From Stakelama flava (GTDB lineage: Bacteria > Pseudomonadota > Alphaproteobacteria > Sphingomonadales > Sphingomonadaceae): a stretch of 64,000 bases of DNA. The position numbers and the translations under genes were made by a program. Position 1 is the first letter of the stretch, and the number at the start of each line of letters is the position of its first letter. The notes beneath the pieces were generated by a model. The model saw only the letters and a program-made list of their open reading frames with translations, was not told where the DNA came from and made no database searches. The DNA is taken from assembly GCF_019351405.1 (NCBI RefSeq), contig NZ_JAHWZX010000010.1, positions 62,001 to 126,000 on the forward strand. Direction: 5' to 3'. Shown here in pieces: positions 37,533 through 46,198 of the stretch.

Positions 37533-39152
37533 TCAGCCGCCGCCCGGCCCCTTGTTTTCCATCGGCGCGCGGCTGGGCATTTGCTGGCCTTCGGGACGCG
37601 GGCCCTGCGTCCAGTCGATCCGGTACAGATCGAACCGGCGGTCGGTAAGGTTGCGCACCGTCCCTTCCGCGCGCGCCCAGGTAAGGTCGGCCAGGTTCAC
37701 ATCGGCGATCGTAAGCGCTTCGATATTCTCGCTCGCCTCCGCCGCGATTCCGTCGCGTGCGAAGGGGAAATCGCATGGCGTGATGATCGCGCTCTGGGCA
37801 TATTGGATGTCCATATTCTCGACGCCGGGCAGGTTGCCGACATTGCCGCTCATCACCACGAAACACTGGTTTTCGATCGCCCGCGCCTGCGCACAATAGC
37901 GCACGCGCATATAGCCCTGCCGATTGTCGGTGCAGAACGGCACGAAGATGATCCGCGCGCCTTCATCGACCAATCGCCGCGCAAGTTCGGGAAATTCGCT
38001 ATCGTAGCAGATGAGCACGCCGACCGGGCCGATATCGGTCTGGATCGTTTCCACACTGTCGCCGCCCTTGATCTTCCACCAATAGGCTTCGTTGGGGGTC
38101 GGGTGCAGCTTTTCCTGCGCATGGACCGAACCGTCCCGAAGGCAGACATAGGCGACGTTCTGAATATCGCCATCATCGGTGCGCGTCGGGTGCGACCCGC
38201 CGACGATGTTGATGTTGTAGCGGAGCGCCATGTCGCTCAATGCATCGACCAGCGGCTGGCGATGGTCGGTCAGCCGGTCGATCGCCTCGGTCGGCGACAG
38301 TTTTTTCCGCTCGAACGAAAGCAGTGAGAGCGAGCATAGTTCGGGAAAGCAGATGAAGTCGCATTCATAGCTGGCCGCGACATCGACGAAATATTCGACG
38401 TTGCGAATGAATTCGTCGAAATCCTTCACCGCGCGCGCCTGAAGCTGGCAGGTGGCGAGCCGGACGCTTTCGATGTCGCGCGGGACGCGGTGGGTCGGCG
38501 GTTCGTCGGGATCCACATACGGGTTGCGCCAGACCATGTGCGCAGCCATCGCAAGCGAGGCCTTGTCCTCCGGCAGATAGTTTTCGAGGATGCCGATCGG
38601 CTCGAAGCCGTTCGAAAGCTGGAACCCGATAACGGGATCGCGCAGCTTGCCCTCACGCACCTTCTCGACATAGTCGGCGGGGCCTTCGACCTTGTTCCGG
38701 TTGCGGCGGTAATTCGGCATCCGCCCGGCGAACACGATGCCCTTCAATTCCAGCCGTTCGGTGAGCGCGCGGCGCGCCTCATACAGGCGCTTGCCGATAC
38801 GCAGGCCGCGCTGTTTCGAATCGACCGCCATTTCATAGCCGTACAGCCAGTCGCCAGTCGGATCGTGGCGGCTGCCGAAACCGTTGCCGGTGATGCTTTC
38901 CCAGTCATGCGGGGACAGCGCGACATGCTCGTCGATCCGGCTCGACGCGCAATAGCCGACGACCTCGCCTTCATACAGCGCGACGAACTGCCCCGCGGGA
39001 AAGTTGTTGATCTGTCCCCGGATCATGCCGGGGGTGTAGTTTTCCACGCCCGGATAGGCGGCATAGACCCTGCCGATCAGCGACAGGATGCCGGGAATGT
39101 CCCCGGTGGTGGCGGTGCGTACTTCAAGTTTCGCCGGCGAGCGTCTCGACAT
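37533..39152 (-). CDS. GNAT acetyltransferase fused to nitrilase-type amidohydrolase
   Basis: A 539-residue two-domain protein. Residues 1-200 form a GNAT domain (LYGYEMAVDSKQRGLRIGKR is the acetyl-CoA loop). Residues 230-510 form a carbon-nitrogen hydrolase domain with the Glu-Lys-Cys triad in CFPELCSLS, AQEKLHPTP and LICYDSEFPE. The fusion is a known but uncharacterised architecture in proteobacteria. It presumably releases or transfers an amide nitrogen on an unknown substrate. ATG 39152 follows GAGGGATTTGA. The last 25 residues are Pro/Gly-rich. Confidence 0.92.
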   Translation of the reverse strand: MSRRSPAKLEVRTATTGDIPGILSLIGRVYAAYPGVENYTPGMIRGQINNFPAGQFVALYEGEVVGYCASSRIDEHVALSPHDWESITGNGFGSRHDPTGDWLYGYEMAVDSKQRGLRIGKRLYEARRALTERLELKGIVFAGRMPNYRRNRNKVEGPADYVEKVREGKLRDPVIGFQLSNGFEPIGILENYLPEDKASLAMAAHMVWRNPYVDPDEPPTHRVPRDIESVRLATCQLQARAVKDFDEFIRNVEYFVDVAASYECDFICFPELCSLSLLSFERKKLSPTEAIDRLTDHRQPLVDALSDMALRYNINIVGGSHPTRTDDGDIQNVAYVCLRDGSVHAQEKLHPTPNEAYWWKIKGGDSVETIQTDIGPVGVLICYDSEFPELARRLVDEGARIIFVPFCTDNRQGYMRVRYCAQARAIENQCFVVMSGNVGNLPGVENMDIQYAQSAIITPCDFPFARDGIAAEASENIEALTIADVNLADLTWARAEGTVRNLTDRRFDLYRIDWTQGPRPEGQQMPSRAPMENKGPGGG

Positions 39153-39269
39153 TCAAATCCCTCTTGTTCGTTGCCCATGCGAACCAACCGGCCGGGGTGC
39201 AGGTTCCCCGGATTATGGATGCGCAAGCGACGTGCCGTATCGCCGTGCGGCGGATTGGGGGCGAGGTAA

Positions 39270-39318
39270 GGACGGCCCTTCGACCGGCTGCTTTCAGCAG
39301 CCGCTCAGGACGAACGGG
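39270..39318. repeat. REP-like palindrome between recN and the GNAT-nitrilase gene
   Basis: A single unit, CCCTTCGACCGGCTGCT then TTC loop then AGCAGCCGCTCAGGACGAAC, with an inner 8-base-pair stem (39285-39292 with 39296-39303). It is the compact form of the paired repeats at 26096, 34340 and 47215. No gene is seen in 39153-39386. Confidence 0.75.
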
Positions 39319-39386
39319 GCTGGCCGGCAATTACCCGCGCCCTCTCCCCATCGTAATGCCGTCCCCGCGTCGCTGAACGGAACGCG

Positions 39387-41051
39387 TCAGGCAGGTTCAA
39401 GCAGGCGCTGCGCCTGCGCGCGCGCTTCGTCGGTGATTTCGGCGCCCGACAGCATCCGGGCGATTTCCTCGCGCCGCTCGTCGGTATCCAGCGGAGTCAC
39501 GCCGGTGCGCGTGACGATGCCGTCGCTCGATTTGGCGATCAGCATATGGCGATTGCCCCGCGCCGCCACCTGCGGGCTGTGCGTGACGACGAGCACCTGC
39601 GCACTTGCCGCAAGTCGCGAAAGCCGTTCGCCGATCGCGCTCGCGACCGCGCCGCCGACGCCGCGATCGATTTCGTCGAAGATCAGCGTGCGCGCTCCGC
39701 CTTCTTCGGCAAGCGCGACCTTCAGCGCGAGGATGAAGCGCGACAATTCGCCCCCCGACGCGATCTTCGCGAGCGGGCCGAAGGGGGTGCCGGGATTGGT
39801 GGCGATTTCGAATTCGACCCGGTCGCTGCCGGTGGCCGACCATTGCGCCTCGGCAAGCGGTTCGACCATGGTGCGAAAACGGGCCGCGTCGAGCTTCAGC
39901 GGTTTCAGTTCGTTCGCGACCGACCGGTCGAGCCGCGCCGCCGCCTCGACCCGCGCCTTGTGCAGCGAATCGGCCGCCTTGCGATACTCTGCCTGCGCGG
40001 CGGCCACGCTTTTTTCCAATCGCTCCAGCGCTTCGCCGCCGCTTTCGATGCGTGCAAGACGCGCGGCCAGATCCCCGGCGAGCGCGGACAGGTCGTCGGG
40101 CTGCACCCGGTGTTTGCGCGCCAGCCCGCGCAGTTCGAACAGGCGCGCCTCATCGGCTTCGAGCTGCGCGGGATCAAAGGCGAGCGCTTCGGCCGCCTCA
40201 TCCACCTTTTCCTGCGCCGCCGCGCCTTCGATAATCGCGCGATCGATCGCGGCCAGCGCTTCGCCGAGCGCCTCATGGTCGTCGGCGACGCGTTCGAGGA
40301 TTCGCGCCGCCTGACGCAGTCGGGCAAGACCGCCCTCCGATCCGTCGAGCAGATCGGCGATCCCCTGAAGCTCGGTCGCGATCTTTTCGCCGCGCTGCAT
40401 CGCCGCCCGGCGTTCGGCAAGCTGTTCCTCCTCGCCCGGTTCGGGTGCGACCGCGGTCAGTTCGCCAACGGCATGTTCCAGCCATTCGCGATCGCGCATC
40501 GCCGCGTCATGGCTTTCGCGCATCTCCGCCAGTTCGGCCTCCGCCGCGCGCCAGCGCCGATGCGCGGCGGCAACGCTTGCCACGTCCAGCCTGCCATAAG
40601 CGTCGAGCAGGCGGCGATGTCCGCGCGCGTTGAGCAGGCCGCGATCGTCATGCTGGCCGTGAATTTCGACAAGATGCTGGGCAAGGTCGCGCAGCAGCCC
40701 TGCCGATGCGGGCTGGTCGTTGACAAAGGCGCGGCTGCCGCCATCGGCCTTTACCAACCGCCGGATCATCAGCGGCTCGCCCGGTTCGCGGGCAATGCCG
40801 TTTTCGTCGAGAAGCAGCGCGATCGGGCTGCCGTCGGCGGGTGTCACGAAACTCGCCGTGACCACCGCTTGCCCCGCGCCGCTGCGCACCAATGCGGTTT
40901 CGCCGCGCCCGCCCAGCGCAAGGCCGAGCGCATCGAGCAAAATCGATTTTCCCGCGCCCGTTTCGCCGGTCAGCACGCCCAGACCAGGTGCGAAATCCAG
41001 ATCGAGCGCTTCGATCAGCACGACATCGCGGATCGACAGCCCGGTCAGCAT
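39387..41051 (-). CDS. recN: DNA repair protein RecN
   Basis: SMC-like ATPase for double-strand-break repair. 554 residues. Walker A is GETGAGKSILLDALGLALGG at about 33; a long coiled-coil centre follows with FVNDQPAS and EIHGQHDDRGL near the N-terminal head. The C-terminal head has SGGELSRFILALK (signature) and ARTLIFDEIDRGVGG (Walker B). Standard length. bamD lies 27 bases upstream on the same strand, so the two are probably cotranscribed. No LexA box was recognised with confidence. Confidence 0.97.
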   Translation of the reverse strand: MLTGLSIRDVVLIEALDLDFAPGLGVLTGETGAGKSILLDALGLALGGRGETALVRSGAGQAVVTASFVTPADGSPIALLLDENGIAREPGEPLMIRRLVKADGGSRAFVNDQPASAGLLRDLAQHLVEIHGQHDDRGLLNARGHRRLLDAYGRLDVASVAAAHRRWRAAEAELAEMRESHDAAMRDREWLEHAVGELTAVAPEPGEEEQLAERRAAMQRGEKIATELQGIADLLDGSEGGLARLRQAARILERVADDHEALGEALAAIDRAIIEGAAAQEKVDEAAEALAFDPAQLEADEARLFELRGLARKHRVQPDDLSALAGDLAARLARIESGGEALERLEKSVAAAQAEYRKAADSLHKARVEAAARLDRSVANELKPLKLDAARFRTMVEPLAEAQWSATGSDRVEFEIATNPGTPFGPLAKIASGGELSRFILALKVALAEEGGARTLIFDEIDRGVGGAVASAIGERLSRLAASAQVLVVTHSPQVAARGNRHMLIAKSSDGIVTRTGVTPLDTDERREEIARMLSGAEITDEARAQAQRLLEPA

Positions 41052-41078
41052 GGCGTGCGGCCCGTCACCGCGACGGCC

Positions 41079-41876
41079 TCAGGCGCCGGCGGCAACCGCC
41101 GCCGGAGCCTTGTCCTGCATGAGGTCATAGGCGCGCTGATACCATTTGCTGCCCGGATAGTTCGCGCCGAGCACGGCCGCCGTCTTCTTTGCTTCCTGTG
41201 GAAGGCCGAGCGCGAGGTAGGTTTCGGTCAGCCGCATCAGCGCTTCTGGAACATGGGTCGTGGTCTGATAGTCGTCGACGACGGTCTGAAACCGCTTCGT
41301 CGCGGCAAGCCAGTTGCCGCGCTGTTCATAGAAGCGGCCGACCTCCATCTCCTTGCCGGCGAGATGATCCTCGACCAGGTCGAGCTTCAGCCGTGCATCG
41401 GCGGCATAGCGCGTATCGGGATAGCGGCGGACCAGCTCGCCCAGCGCCGCCTTCGCCTGTTCGGTGATCTTCTGGTCACGATCGACATCGGCGATCTGCT
41501 GATAATAGCAAAGCCCGACCAGATAATAGGCATAGGGCGCGCTGGGGCTGCCGGGATGTTCGGCGATGAACCGCTGCGCCGATTGAATTGCCTGAGTGTA
41601 ATCGTCGTCCATATAATAGCTGAACGCCGCCATCAGCTGCGCGCGGCGCGCCCAGACCGAAAAGGGATGCTGACGCTCCACCTCGGCAAACAGGGCCGCC
41701 GCCAGCTTGTACTGGCCCTTGTCCAGTTTTTCCTTGCCCGCAGAATACAGGGTGCCGACATCGCGCGCGACATAAGGAAGGTCGTTGCCCGCCTTTGTCG
41801 AGGCGCAACCGGCAGTGACCATCAGGCCGGCCATGGCAAGACCGGCGGCGAGGGGACGGAACGAGGTCATACGCAT
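41079..41876 (-). CDS. bamD: Outer-membrane assembly lipoprotein BamD
   Basis: Essential lipoprotein of the BAM complex. 265 residues. The signal is PLAAGLAMAGLMVTAGC, with lipobox Cys near 22, followed by TPR-like repeats including EVERQHPFSVWARRAQLMAA, FIAEHPGSPSAPYAYYLVGL, YPDTRYAADAR and TTTHVPEALMRL. ATG 41876 chosen: AAGGA lies 7 bases upstream and the signal starts MRMTSFRPL. Precedes recN, a common alphaproteobacterial order. Confidence 0.96.
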   Translation of the reverse strand: MRMTSFRPLAAGLAMAGLMVTAGCASTKAGNDLPYVARDVGTLYSAGKEKLDKGQYKLAAALFAEVERQHPFSVWARRAQLMAAFSYYMDDDYTQAIQSAQRFIAEHPGSPSAPYAYYLVGLCYYQQIADVDRDQKITEQAKAALGELVRRYPDTRYAADARLKLDLVEDHLAGKEMEVGRFYEQRGNWLAATKRFQTVVDDYQTTTHVPEALMRLTETYLALGLPQEAKKTAAVLGANYPGSKWYQRAYDLMQDKAPAAVAAGA

Positions 41877-41961
41877 GAAGCCGTCCTTAGCCGACAGGGT
41901 AGCGGGCGAACAACGCTTTTCGCACGCGGAAACATAAAAGGCGCGCGCGACGAGCCCAACG

Positions 41962-42183
41962 TCAGAAGATACCGCCGCCCAGCGCGAGCCGGCAGACCCC
42001 GACAAGGATCACCAGAAGGTTGAGGTTACGGCCCGACCGTCCCGACGAAACCATGCCCAGCGCCGCGCCGATCACGGCAAGCGGGACCGCTGCCCAGTTG
42101 AGCCAGCCGAGCAGCGGCATCAGCCCGACCAGCGCAAGGACAAGTGCCATCATTCCGGTAAAAAGCGAAAGAAGATTGAACAT
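41962..42183 (-). CDS. Small two-to-three-TM hypothetical membrane protein
   Basis: A 73-residue hydrophobic protein: three helices (LLSLFTGMMALVLALVGLMP, WLNWAAVPLAVIGAALGMVS and LNLLVILVGVCRLALGGG) with a short basic loop GRSGRN. Typical of small sphingomonad inner-membrane proteins; no function known. Divergent from the lipoprotein gene at 42278 and 85 bases before bamD on the same strand. Confidence 0.65.
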   Translation of the reverse strand: MFNLLSLFTGMMALVLALVGLMPLLGWLNWAAVPLAVIGAALGMVSSGRSGRNLNLLVILVGVCRLALGGGIF

Positions 42184-42277
42184 GGCCGATCACATGGGCA
42201 CCGCACGGCGTATTGACAAGATAATACAGTTGCCGAAAACGCGATCTTAACCTTCCGCATGCGACCAGTGGCGCGAC

Positions 42278-43054
42278 ATGAGCCACCCCCGCCCCCTTCC
42301 CGTCCGCCGCTTCGGCAAAGCCGCGCGCGCCGCGTTGATCGCCGTGCCGATGATCCTCGCCGGCTGTTCGGGCGGCGATGACGACAGCGCGCTGGACAAT
42401 CTCGATTCCGATCTGGTCGATACGGCCAACAGCACCGACCCGGCGGTCACCGGCGCGTTGCAGGACCAGATCATGGTCGATCCCACGCTCGCCGATCAGC
42501 GCAACGGCAACGCGGTTCGCCCGCCTGGCAAACCCTATTCGGGCGCGCTGCCCGATAGCGGTGTGGCAGGGCGCGCAAGCGGCGATGCGGGCAAATTGAT
42601 GCAGGCGCCTGCCCCCACCCCGGCGAAAGACTGTCCGGCGTGCAAGGCATCGGGCAATTCGGTGACGTTGGGCGCGCTGGCGCAGCAACAGGGCAATGGC
42701 AGGGTCGCCGGCTGCGCCGCCGATATCCGCTATTCGACGCGCTGGGCCGCCCGTATGCCCACCGACATGCCGCTATATCCCGGGGCGAAGGTGATCGAGG
42801 CGGCGGGCACAGACAAGGATGCGTGCCGGTTGCGCATCGTCAATTTCCAGACTTCAACGCCGCTCGATACCATGGTCAACTGGTATTACACCCGCGCGCG
42901 GCGCGCCGGGTTCACTGCCGAGCATCAGATCGACGGGACCGAGCATATTCTGGGCGGCACGCGCGCCAGAGACGATGGTGCCTATGTCCTGTGGCTGCGT
43001 CCGCGCGACGGCGGCGGCACCGATATCGATATCGTCACCAACAACGGCGGGTAG
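42278..43054 (+). CDS. Putative lipoprotein, unknown function
   Basis: A 258-residue protein with a long basic N-region, a hydrophobic core and lipobox AVPMILAGC (Cys at about 29). The region 30-130 is acidic and disordered with a CPAC motif (CPACKASG). The C-terminal 110 residues form a globular domain (MPTDMPLYPGAKVIEAAG, LDTMVNWYYTRARRAGFTAE) that I do not recognise. The YPGAKV ... WYYTRARRAGF pattern recurs in small exported proteins of this group as I recall. Two Cys (GCAAD, DACRLR) could pair. Confidence 0.7.
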   Translation: MSHPRPLPVRRFGKAARAALIAVPMILAGCSGGDDDSALDNLDSDLVDTANSTDPAVTGALQDQIMVDPTLADQRNGNAVRPPGKPYSGALPDSGVAGRASGDAGKLMQAPAPTPAKDCPACKASGNSVTLGALAQQQGNGRVAGCAADIRYSTRWAARMPTDMPLYPGAKVIEAAGTDKDACRLRIVNFQTSTPLDTMVNWYYTRARRAGFTAEHQIDGTEHILGGTRARDDGAYVLWLRPRDGGGTDIDIVTNNGG

Positions 43055-43112
43055 ACCGCAACGGCGAGGCACGGCTTTCCCTTTGGCGGGATAGACGCTA
43101 ACTGCACCTGCA

Positions 43113-43490
43113 ATGCCGCATATCTTCTTCGTCATGCTGGGCGGTGCCATCGGTGCTGCGGGTCGCCATCTTCTGGGCCGCGCGATGATCGCGCTCATGG
43201 GGCCGGGCTATCCCTGGGGCACGCTGAGCGCAAATATTCTTGGTGGCTTGTTCATGGGACTGCTGGTCGGAATATTGTCGCGGGTCGCCGCACCGGGCGA
43301 ATCGCTTCGCCTGTTCCTCGCGGTGGGAATGCTGGGCGGCTTCACCACTTTTTCCTCCTTCTCGCTCGACGCGGTGAACATGATCGAACGCGGCGCGTGG
43401 ATGCCGGCACTCGGCTATGTGCTCATATCAGTGATCGCATCGATCGGCGCGCTTGCCGCCGGGCTGAACCTCGTCCGGGCCGTCGCATGA
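43113..43490 (+). CDS. crcB: Fluoride ion channel/exporter CrcB (Fluc)
   Basis: A 125-residue four-TM dual-topology channel that relieves fluoride stress. Family signature GGAIGAAGRHLLG, then WGTLSANILGGLFMGLL (conserved Asn) and the crossover GMLGGFTTFSSFSLD with the FTTFSSFS phenylalanine boxes. No fluoride riboswitch was recognised in the 58-base leader. First gene of a five-gene run with 4-base overlaps at every junction. Confidence 0.97.
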   Translation: MPHIFFVMLGGAIGAAGRHLLGRAMIALMGPGYPWGTLSANILGGLFMGLLVGILSRVAAPGESLRLFLAVGMLGGFTTFSSFSLDAVNMIERGAWMPALGYVLISVIASIGALAAGLNLVRAVA

Positions 43491-44608
43491 CCAACGTCGC
43501 ATCCGACGAGGTTCGCCAGTTCACCGTTGCGACGGAGGATGAGGGCATTCGCCTCGACCGCTGGTTCAAACGGCACGTCCCCGACGCCAGCTTCAACATC
43601 GTGTCGCGCTGGGCACGCACGGGGCAGCTTCGTGTCGATGGCGCGCGTGCCAAACCGGGCGATCATGTCCGGGCGGGACAAACGATCCGCGTGCCGCCTG
43701 CCGAGGCGCCGAAAACCGCGAAGCCGCAGCGGCAGAAGAAACCGCTGACGCCCGAACAGGTCGAATTCGCGCAAAGCCTTGTCATTCACAGGGATGATGC
43801 TGCGCTGGTTCTGAACAAGCCGCCGGGCCTCGCCACGCAGGGCGGGACGAAGACGACCGAGCATGTCGACGGGCTCCTCGACGCGCTGTCATTCGAGCGT
43901 GAGGACCGGCCGAAGCTGGTCCACCGGCTCGACAAGGATACGTCGGGCGCGCTGCTGGTTGCGCGGACACCGCGTGCGGCGGGGCTGTTTTCCAAGAATT
44001 TCGCGGGCCGCACCGCGAAAAAGGTCTATTGGGCGCTGGTCGTCGGCGTCCCCGATATAGACGACGGGCTGATCGACCTGCCGCTCGCCAAGCAACCGGG
44101 CACGGGCGGGGAGAAGATGCACGTCGATGAAGAGAATGGCCAGCCCGCAAAGTCGCGCTATCGCGTGATCGAGCGCGCGGGCAATCGCGCGGCCTTTGTC
44201 GAACTTCAACCGATGACCGGGCGCACCCACCAGCTTCGCGTGCACCTCTCTGCGATCGGCCACCCGATCGTCGGCGACGGCAAATATGGCGGGCCTGAGG
44301 CGTTCCTGACCGGCGGCGTCAGCCGCAAGATGCACCTTCATGCGCGGCGCATCCGCGTCGATCATCCGGGCGGCGGCAAGCTGGACGTGACCGCCGAATT
44401 GCCGCAGCATTTCGCCGAATCGATGGAAATGCTGGGCTTCGACCCCGCCAAGGGCGATGCGCTGCCGATCAGCGAAGCGCCGCCGCCCGCGACCCGCGAG
44501 GAAAAGAAGATCAAGGCGCGCCGCCACGCGAAGACCATCCGCAAGGAACGGCGTGGCGAACGGCGCAAGCGCGGCGACGGCGGCGGCGGCGGTCGGGGCA
44601 AGCCGTGA
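43487..44608 (+). CDS. RluC/RluD-family 23S rRNA pseudouridine synthase with basic tail
   Basis: Isomerises uridines in large-subunit rRNA. 373 residues. An S4-like domain at 15-75 (RLDRWFKRHVP, GQLRVDGARAKPGD) precedes the catalytic domain with PKLVHRLDKDTSGALLVA, whose Asp is the nucleophile, and PMTGRTHQLRVHLSAIGHPI. The last ~45 residues are an Arg/Lys/Gly-rich tail beyond usual family length. ATG 43487 overlaps the crcB stop (ATGA). Whether it is RluC or RluD cannot be decided here. Confidence 0.94.
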   Translation: MTNVASDEVRQFTVATEDEGIRLDRWFKRHVPDASFNIVSRWARTGQLRVDGARAKPGDHVRAGQTIRVPPAEAPKTAKPQRQKKPLTPEQVEFAQSLVIHRDDAALVLNKPPGLATQGGTKTTEHVDGLLDALSFEREDRPKLVHRLDKDTSGALLVARTPRAAGLFSKNFAGRTAKKVYWALVVGVPDIDDGLIDLPLAKQPGTGGEKMHVDEENGQPAKSRYRVIERAGNRAAFVELQPMTGRTHQLRVHLSAIGHPIVGDGKYGGPEAFLTGGVSRKMHLHARRIRVDHPGGGKLDVTAELPQHFAESMEMLGFDPAKGDALPISEAPPPATREEKKIKARRHAKTIRKERRGERRKRGDGGGGGRGKP

Positions 44609-45267
44609 CCAACCGGCTCGCCATATTCGATTGCGACGGCACGCTGGTCGACAGCCAGGCGAATATCTGCATCGCGATGGAAGAGGCATTCAACGGCGCG
44701 AAGCTGACGCCGCCCGAACGCAACGCCATTCGCCGGATCGTGGGGCTGAGTCTGGTCGAAGCGATGGCGCAACTGATTCCGGACGGCGATGCCGACCTGC
44801 ACCTGACGCTGGCCGACGCGTATAAGGACCAGTTCGTGAAGCTGCGCAACACCGGCGCGATGCTGGCCGAACCGCTCTACGACGGAATCGCCGAAACGCT
44901 GGGCGCACTGGAGGACGCGGGCTGGATGCTGGGCGTCGCCACCGGCAAATCGGATCGCGGGTTGAACCTGCTGCTCGACCATCATGGCCTCAAACACCGG
45001 TTCGTGACGTTGCAGACCGCCGACCGCCACCCGTCCAAGCCGCATCCGGCAATGCTGGAAGCCGCGATCGCCGAAGCGGTCGCAGCGCCCGAAACCAGCG
45101 TGATGATCGGCGATACCACGTTCGACATGGCGATGGGCGTCGCGGCGGGTGCGCATCCGCTGGGCGTCGCATGGGGTTATCATGCGCCCGACGAGCTTGG
45201 CGCGGCAGGTGCGCGGCATGTGACCGGCCATGCCAGCGAAATCCTCCCCTATCTGGCGGCGCTGTGA
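44605..45267 (+). CDS. gph: HAD-family hydrolase, phosphoglycolate-phosphatase-like
   Basis: A 220-residue HAD phosphatase. Motif I is FDCDGTLVDSQAN (Asp nucleophile and acid), motif II TGKSD, and motif IV GDTTFDMAMGVAAGA. A C1 cap domain lies between. Best fits the Gph family that clears 2-phosphoglycolate, but substrate is not provable. GTG start at 44605 overlaps the preceding stop as GTGA, and its own stop overlaps the next gene the same way. Confidence 0.86.
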   Translation: MTNRLAIFDCDGTLVDSQANICIAMEEAFNGAKLTPPERNAIRRIVGLSLVEAMAQLIPDGDADLHLTLADAYKDQFVKLRNTGAMLAEPLYDGIAETLGALEDAGWMLGVATGKSDRGLNLLLDHHGLKHRFVTLQTADRHPSKPHPAMLEAAIAEAVAAPETSVMIGDTTFDMAMGVAAGAHPLGVAWGYHAPDELGAAGARHVTGHASEILPYLAAL

Positions 45268-45482
45268 GCGGCGGACTCCACAGCGCGCGCAACCGCTATC
45301 TGGCCATGACGCTGGTGCGGATCGCCGGGTCGGCGGGCGCGGTTTTCGGGCTGGTGGTGCTGGCGCGCGCGGGCGACACCTGGACGCGCGTGCTGGGCGC
45401 GGCAATCGTGCTGGCCGCGCTGTATATGATCGCAACGGTGCCGCGCGCCATGGCGCGGCAATGGCGGACGCGCGACGAATGA
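45264..45482 (+). CDS. Small two-TM membrane protein in translationally coupled train
   Basis: A 72-residue protein from GTG 45264 (MSGGLHSARNRYLAM). Two hydrophobic helices (LVRIAGSAGAVFGLVVLARA and RVLGAAIVLAALYMIATVP) and a basic end. Both junctions are 4-base overlaps, GTGA with gph and ATGA with the ATP12 gene. Precise context and no overlap-only shadow frame support it as a real gene. Function unknown; conserved placement beside ATP12 would be worth testing. Confidence 0.7.
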   Translation: MSGGLHSARNRYLAMTLVRIAGSAGAVFGLVVLARAGDTWTRVLGAAIVLAALYMIATVPRAMARQWRTRDE

Positions 45483-46168
45483 AACGCTTCTGGAAAGCGG
45501 TCACGACTGCGCCCGAGGGCGATCAATTTGGGATCGCGCTCGACGGCCGGCCGGTGCGCACACCAGGTCGCGCGCCGATGACCGTGCCGAATGCTGTTCT
45601 TGCCGAGAAGATTGCGGACGAATGGCGCGCAGTCGCCGAAACCATCGATCCTGCCGCGATGCCGCTGACCGGGCTTGCCAATGCCGCGATCGACCGGGCG
45701 GGCACCGATCGCAAAACCTTTGCCGCAACGCTTGCCGCTTATGGCGAAACCGATCTTCTTTGCTACCGGGCCGACAGTCCGGACGACCTTGTCGCCAGAC
45801 AGGAAATGCTGTGGGGGCCGCATCTCGACTGGGCGCAGGCGCGCTACGACATCCGGTTAGAACGTGTGCACGGCGTGATGCACGTCGCTCAGCCGGTGGC
45901 GACGGTGGCGCGGCTGAACGAGGCGGTCGCGGCGTGTTCCGCGCATGAACTGGCCGGATTGTACCCGATTGTGACGATTACCGGATCGCTGGTCCTCGCG
46001 CTCGCGCTGCTCGAAGCGGCGGCCGAAGCCGATGCGATATGGCAAGCGGCGAATTGCGACGAGGACTGGCAGGCCGGGCAATGGGGCGAAGACGAACTCG
46101 CGGCGAAGGCGCGCGCCGACAAGCGGGCAAGTTTCGACGCGGGCGTCCGGTTCCTGAAGATGCTCTAG
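45479..46168 (+). CDS. ATP12-family F1-ATPase assembly chaperone
   Basis: A 229-residue ATP12 protein that in mitochondria chaperones the F1 alpha subunit; alphaproteobacteria carry the ancestor. MKRFWKAV, FGIALDGRPVRTPG, VAETIDPAAMPLTGLANAAID, YGETDLLCYRAD and WGPHLDWAQARY are the family blocks. ATG 45479 overlaps the preceding stop (ATGA). Ends the five-gene run; convergent with gmk 30 bases later. Confidence 0.95.
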   Translation: MKRFWKAVTTAPEGDQFGIALDGRPVRTPGRAPMTVPNAVLAEKIADEWRAVAETIDPAAMPLTGLANAAIDRAGTDRKTFAATLAAYGETDLLCYRADSPDDLVARQEMLWGPHLDWAQARYDIRLERVHGVMHVAQPVATVARLNEAVAACSAHELAGLYPIVTITGSLVLALALLEAAAEADAIWQAANCDEDWQAGQWGEDELAAKARADKRASFDAGVRFLKML

Positions 46169-46198
46169 CGCCGTTGGCGCAAGCGGCGGCGGACTCGC

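Noticed and set aside
43055..43112. Possible fluoride riboswitch before crcB
   Set aside because: The 58-base leader lacks the conserved pseudoknot words of the crcB motif and is too short for the aptamer.
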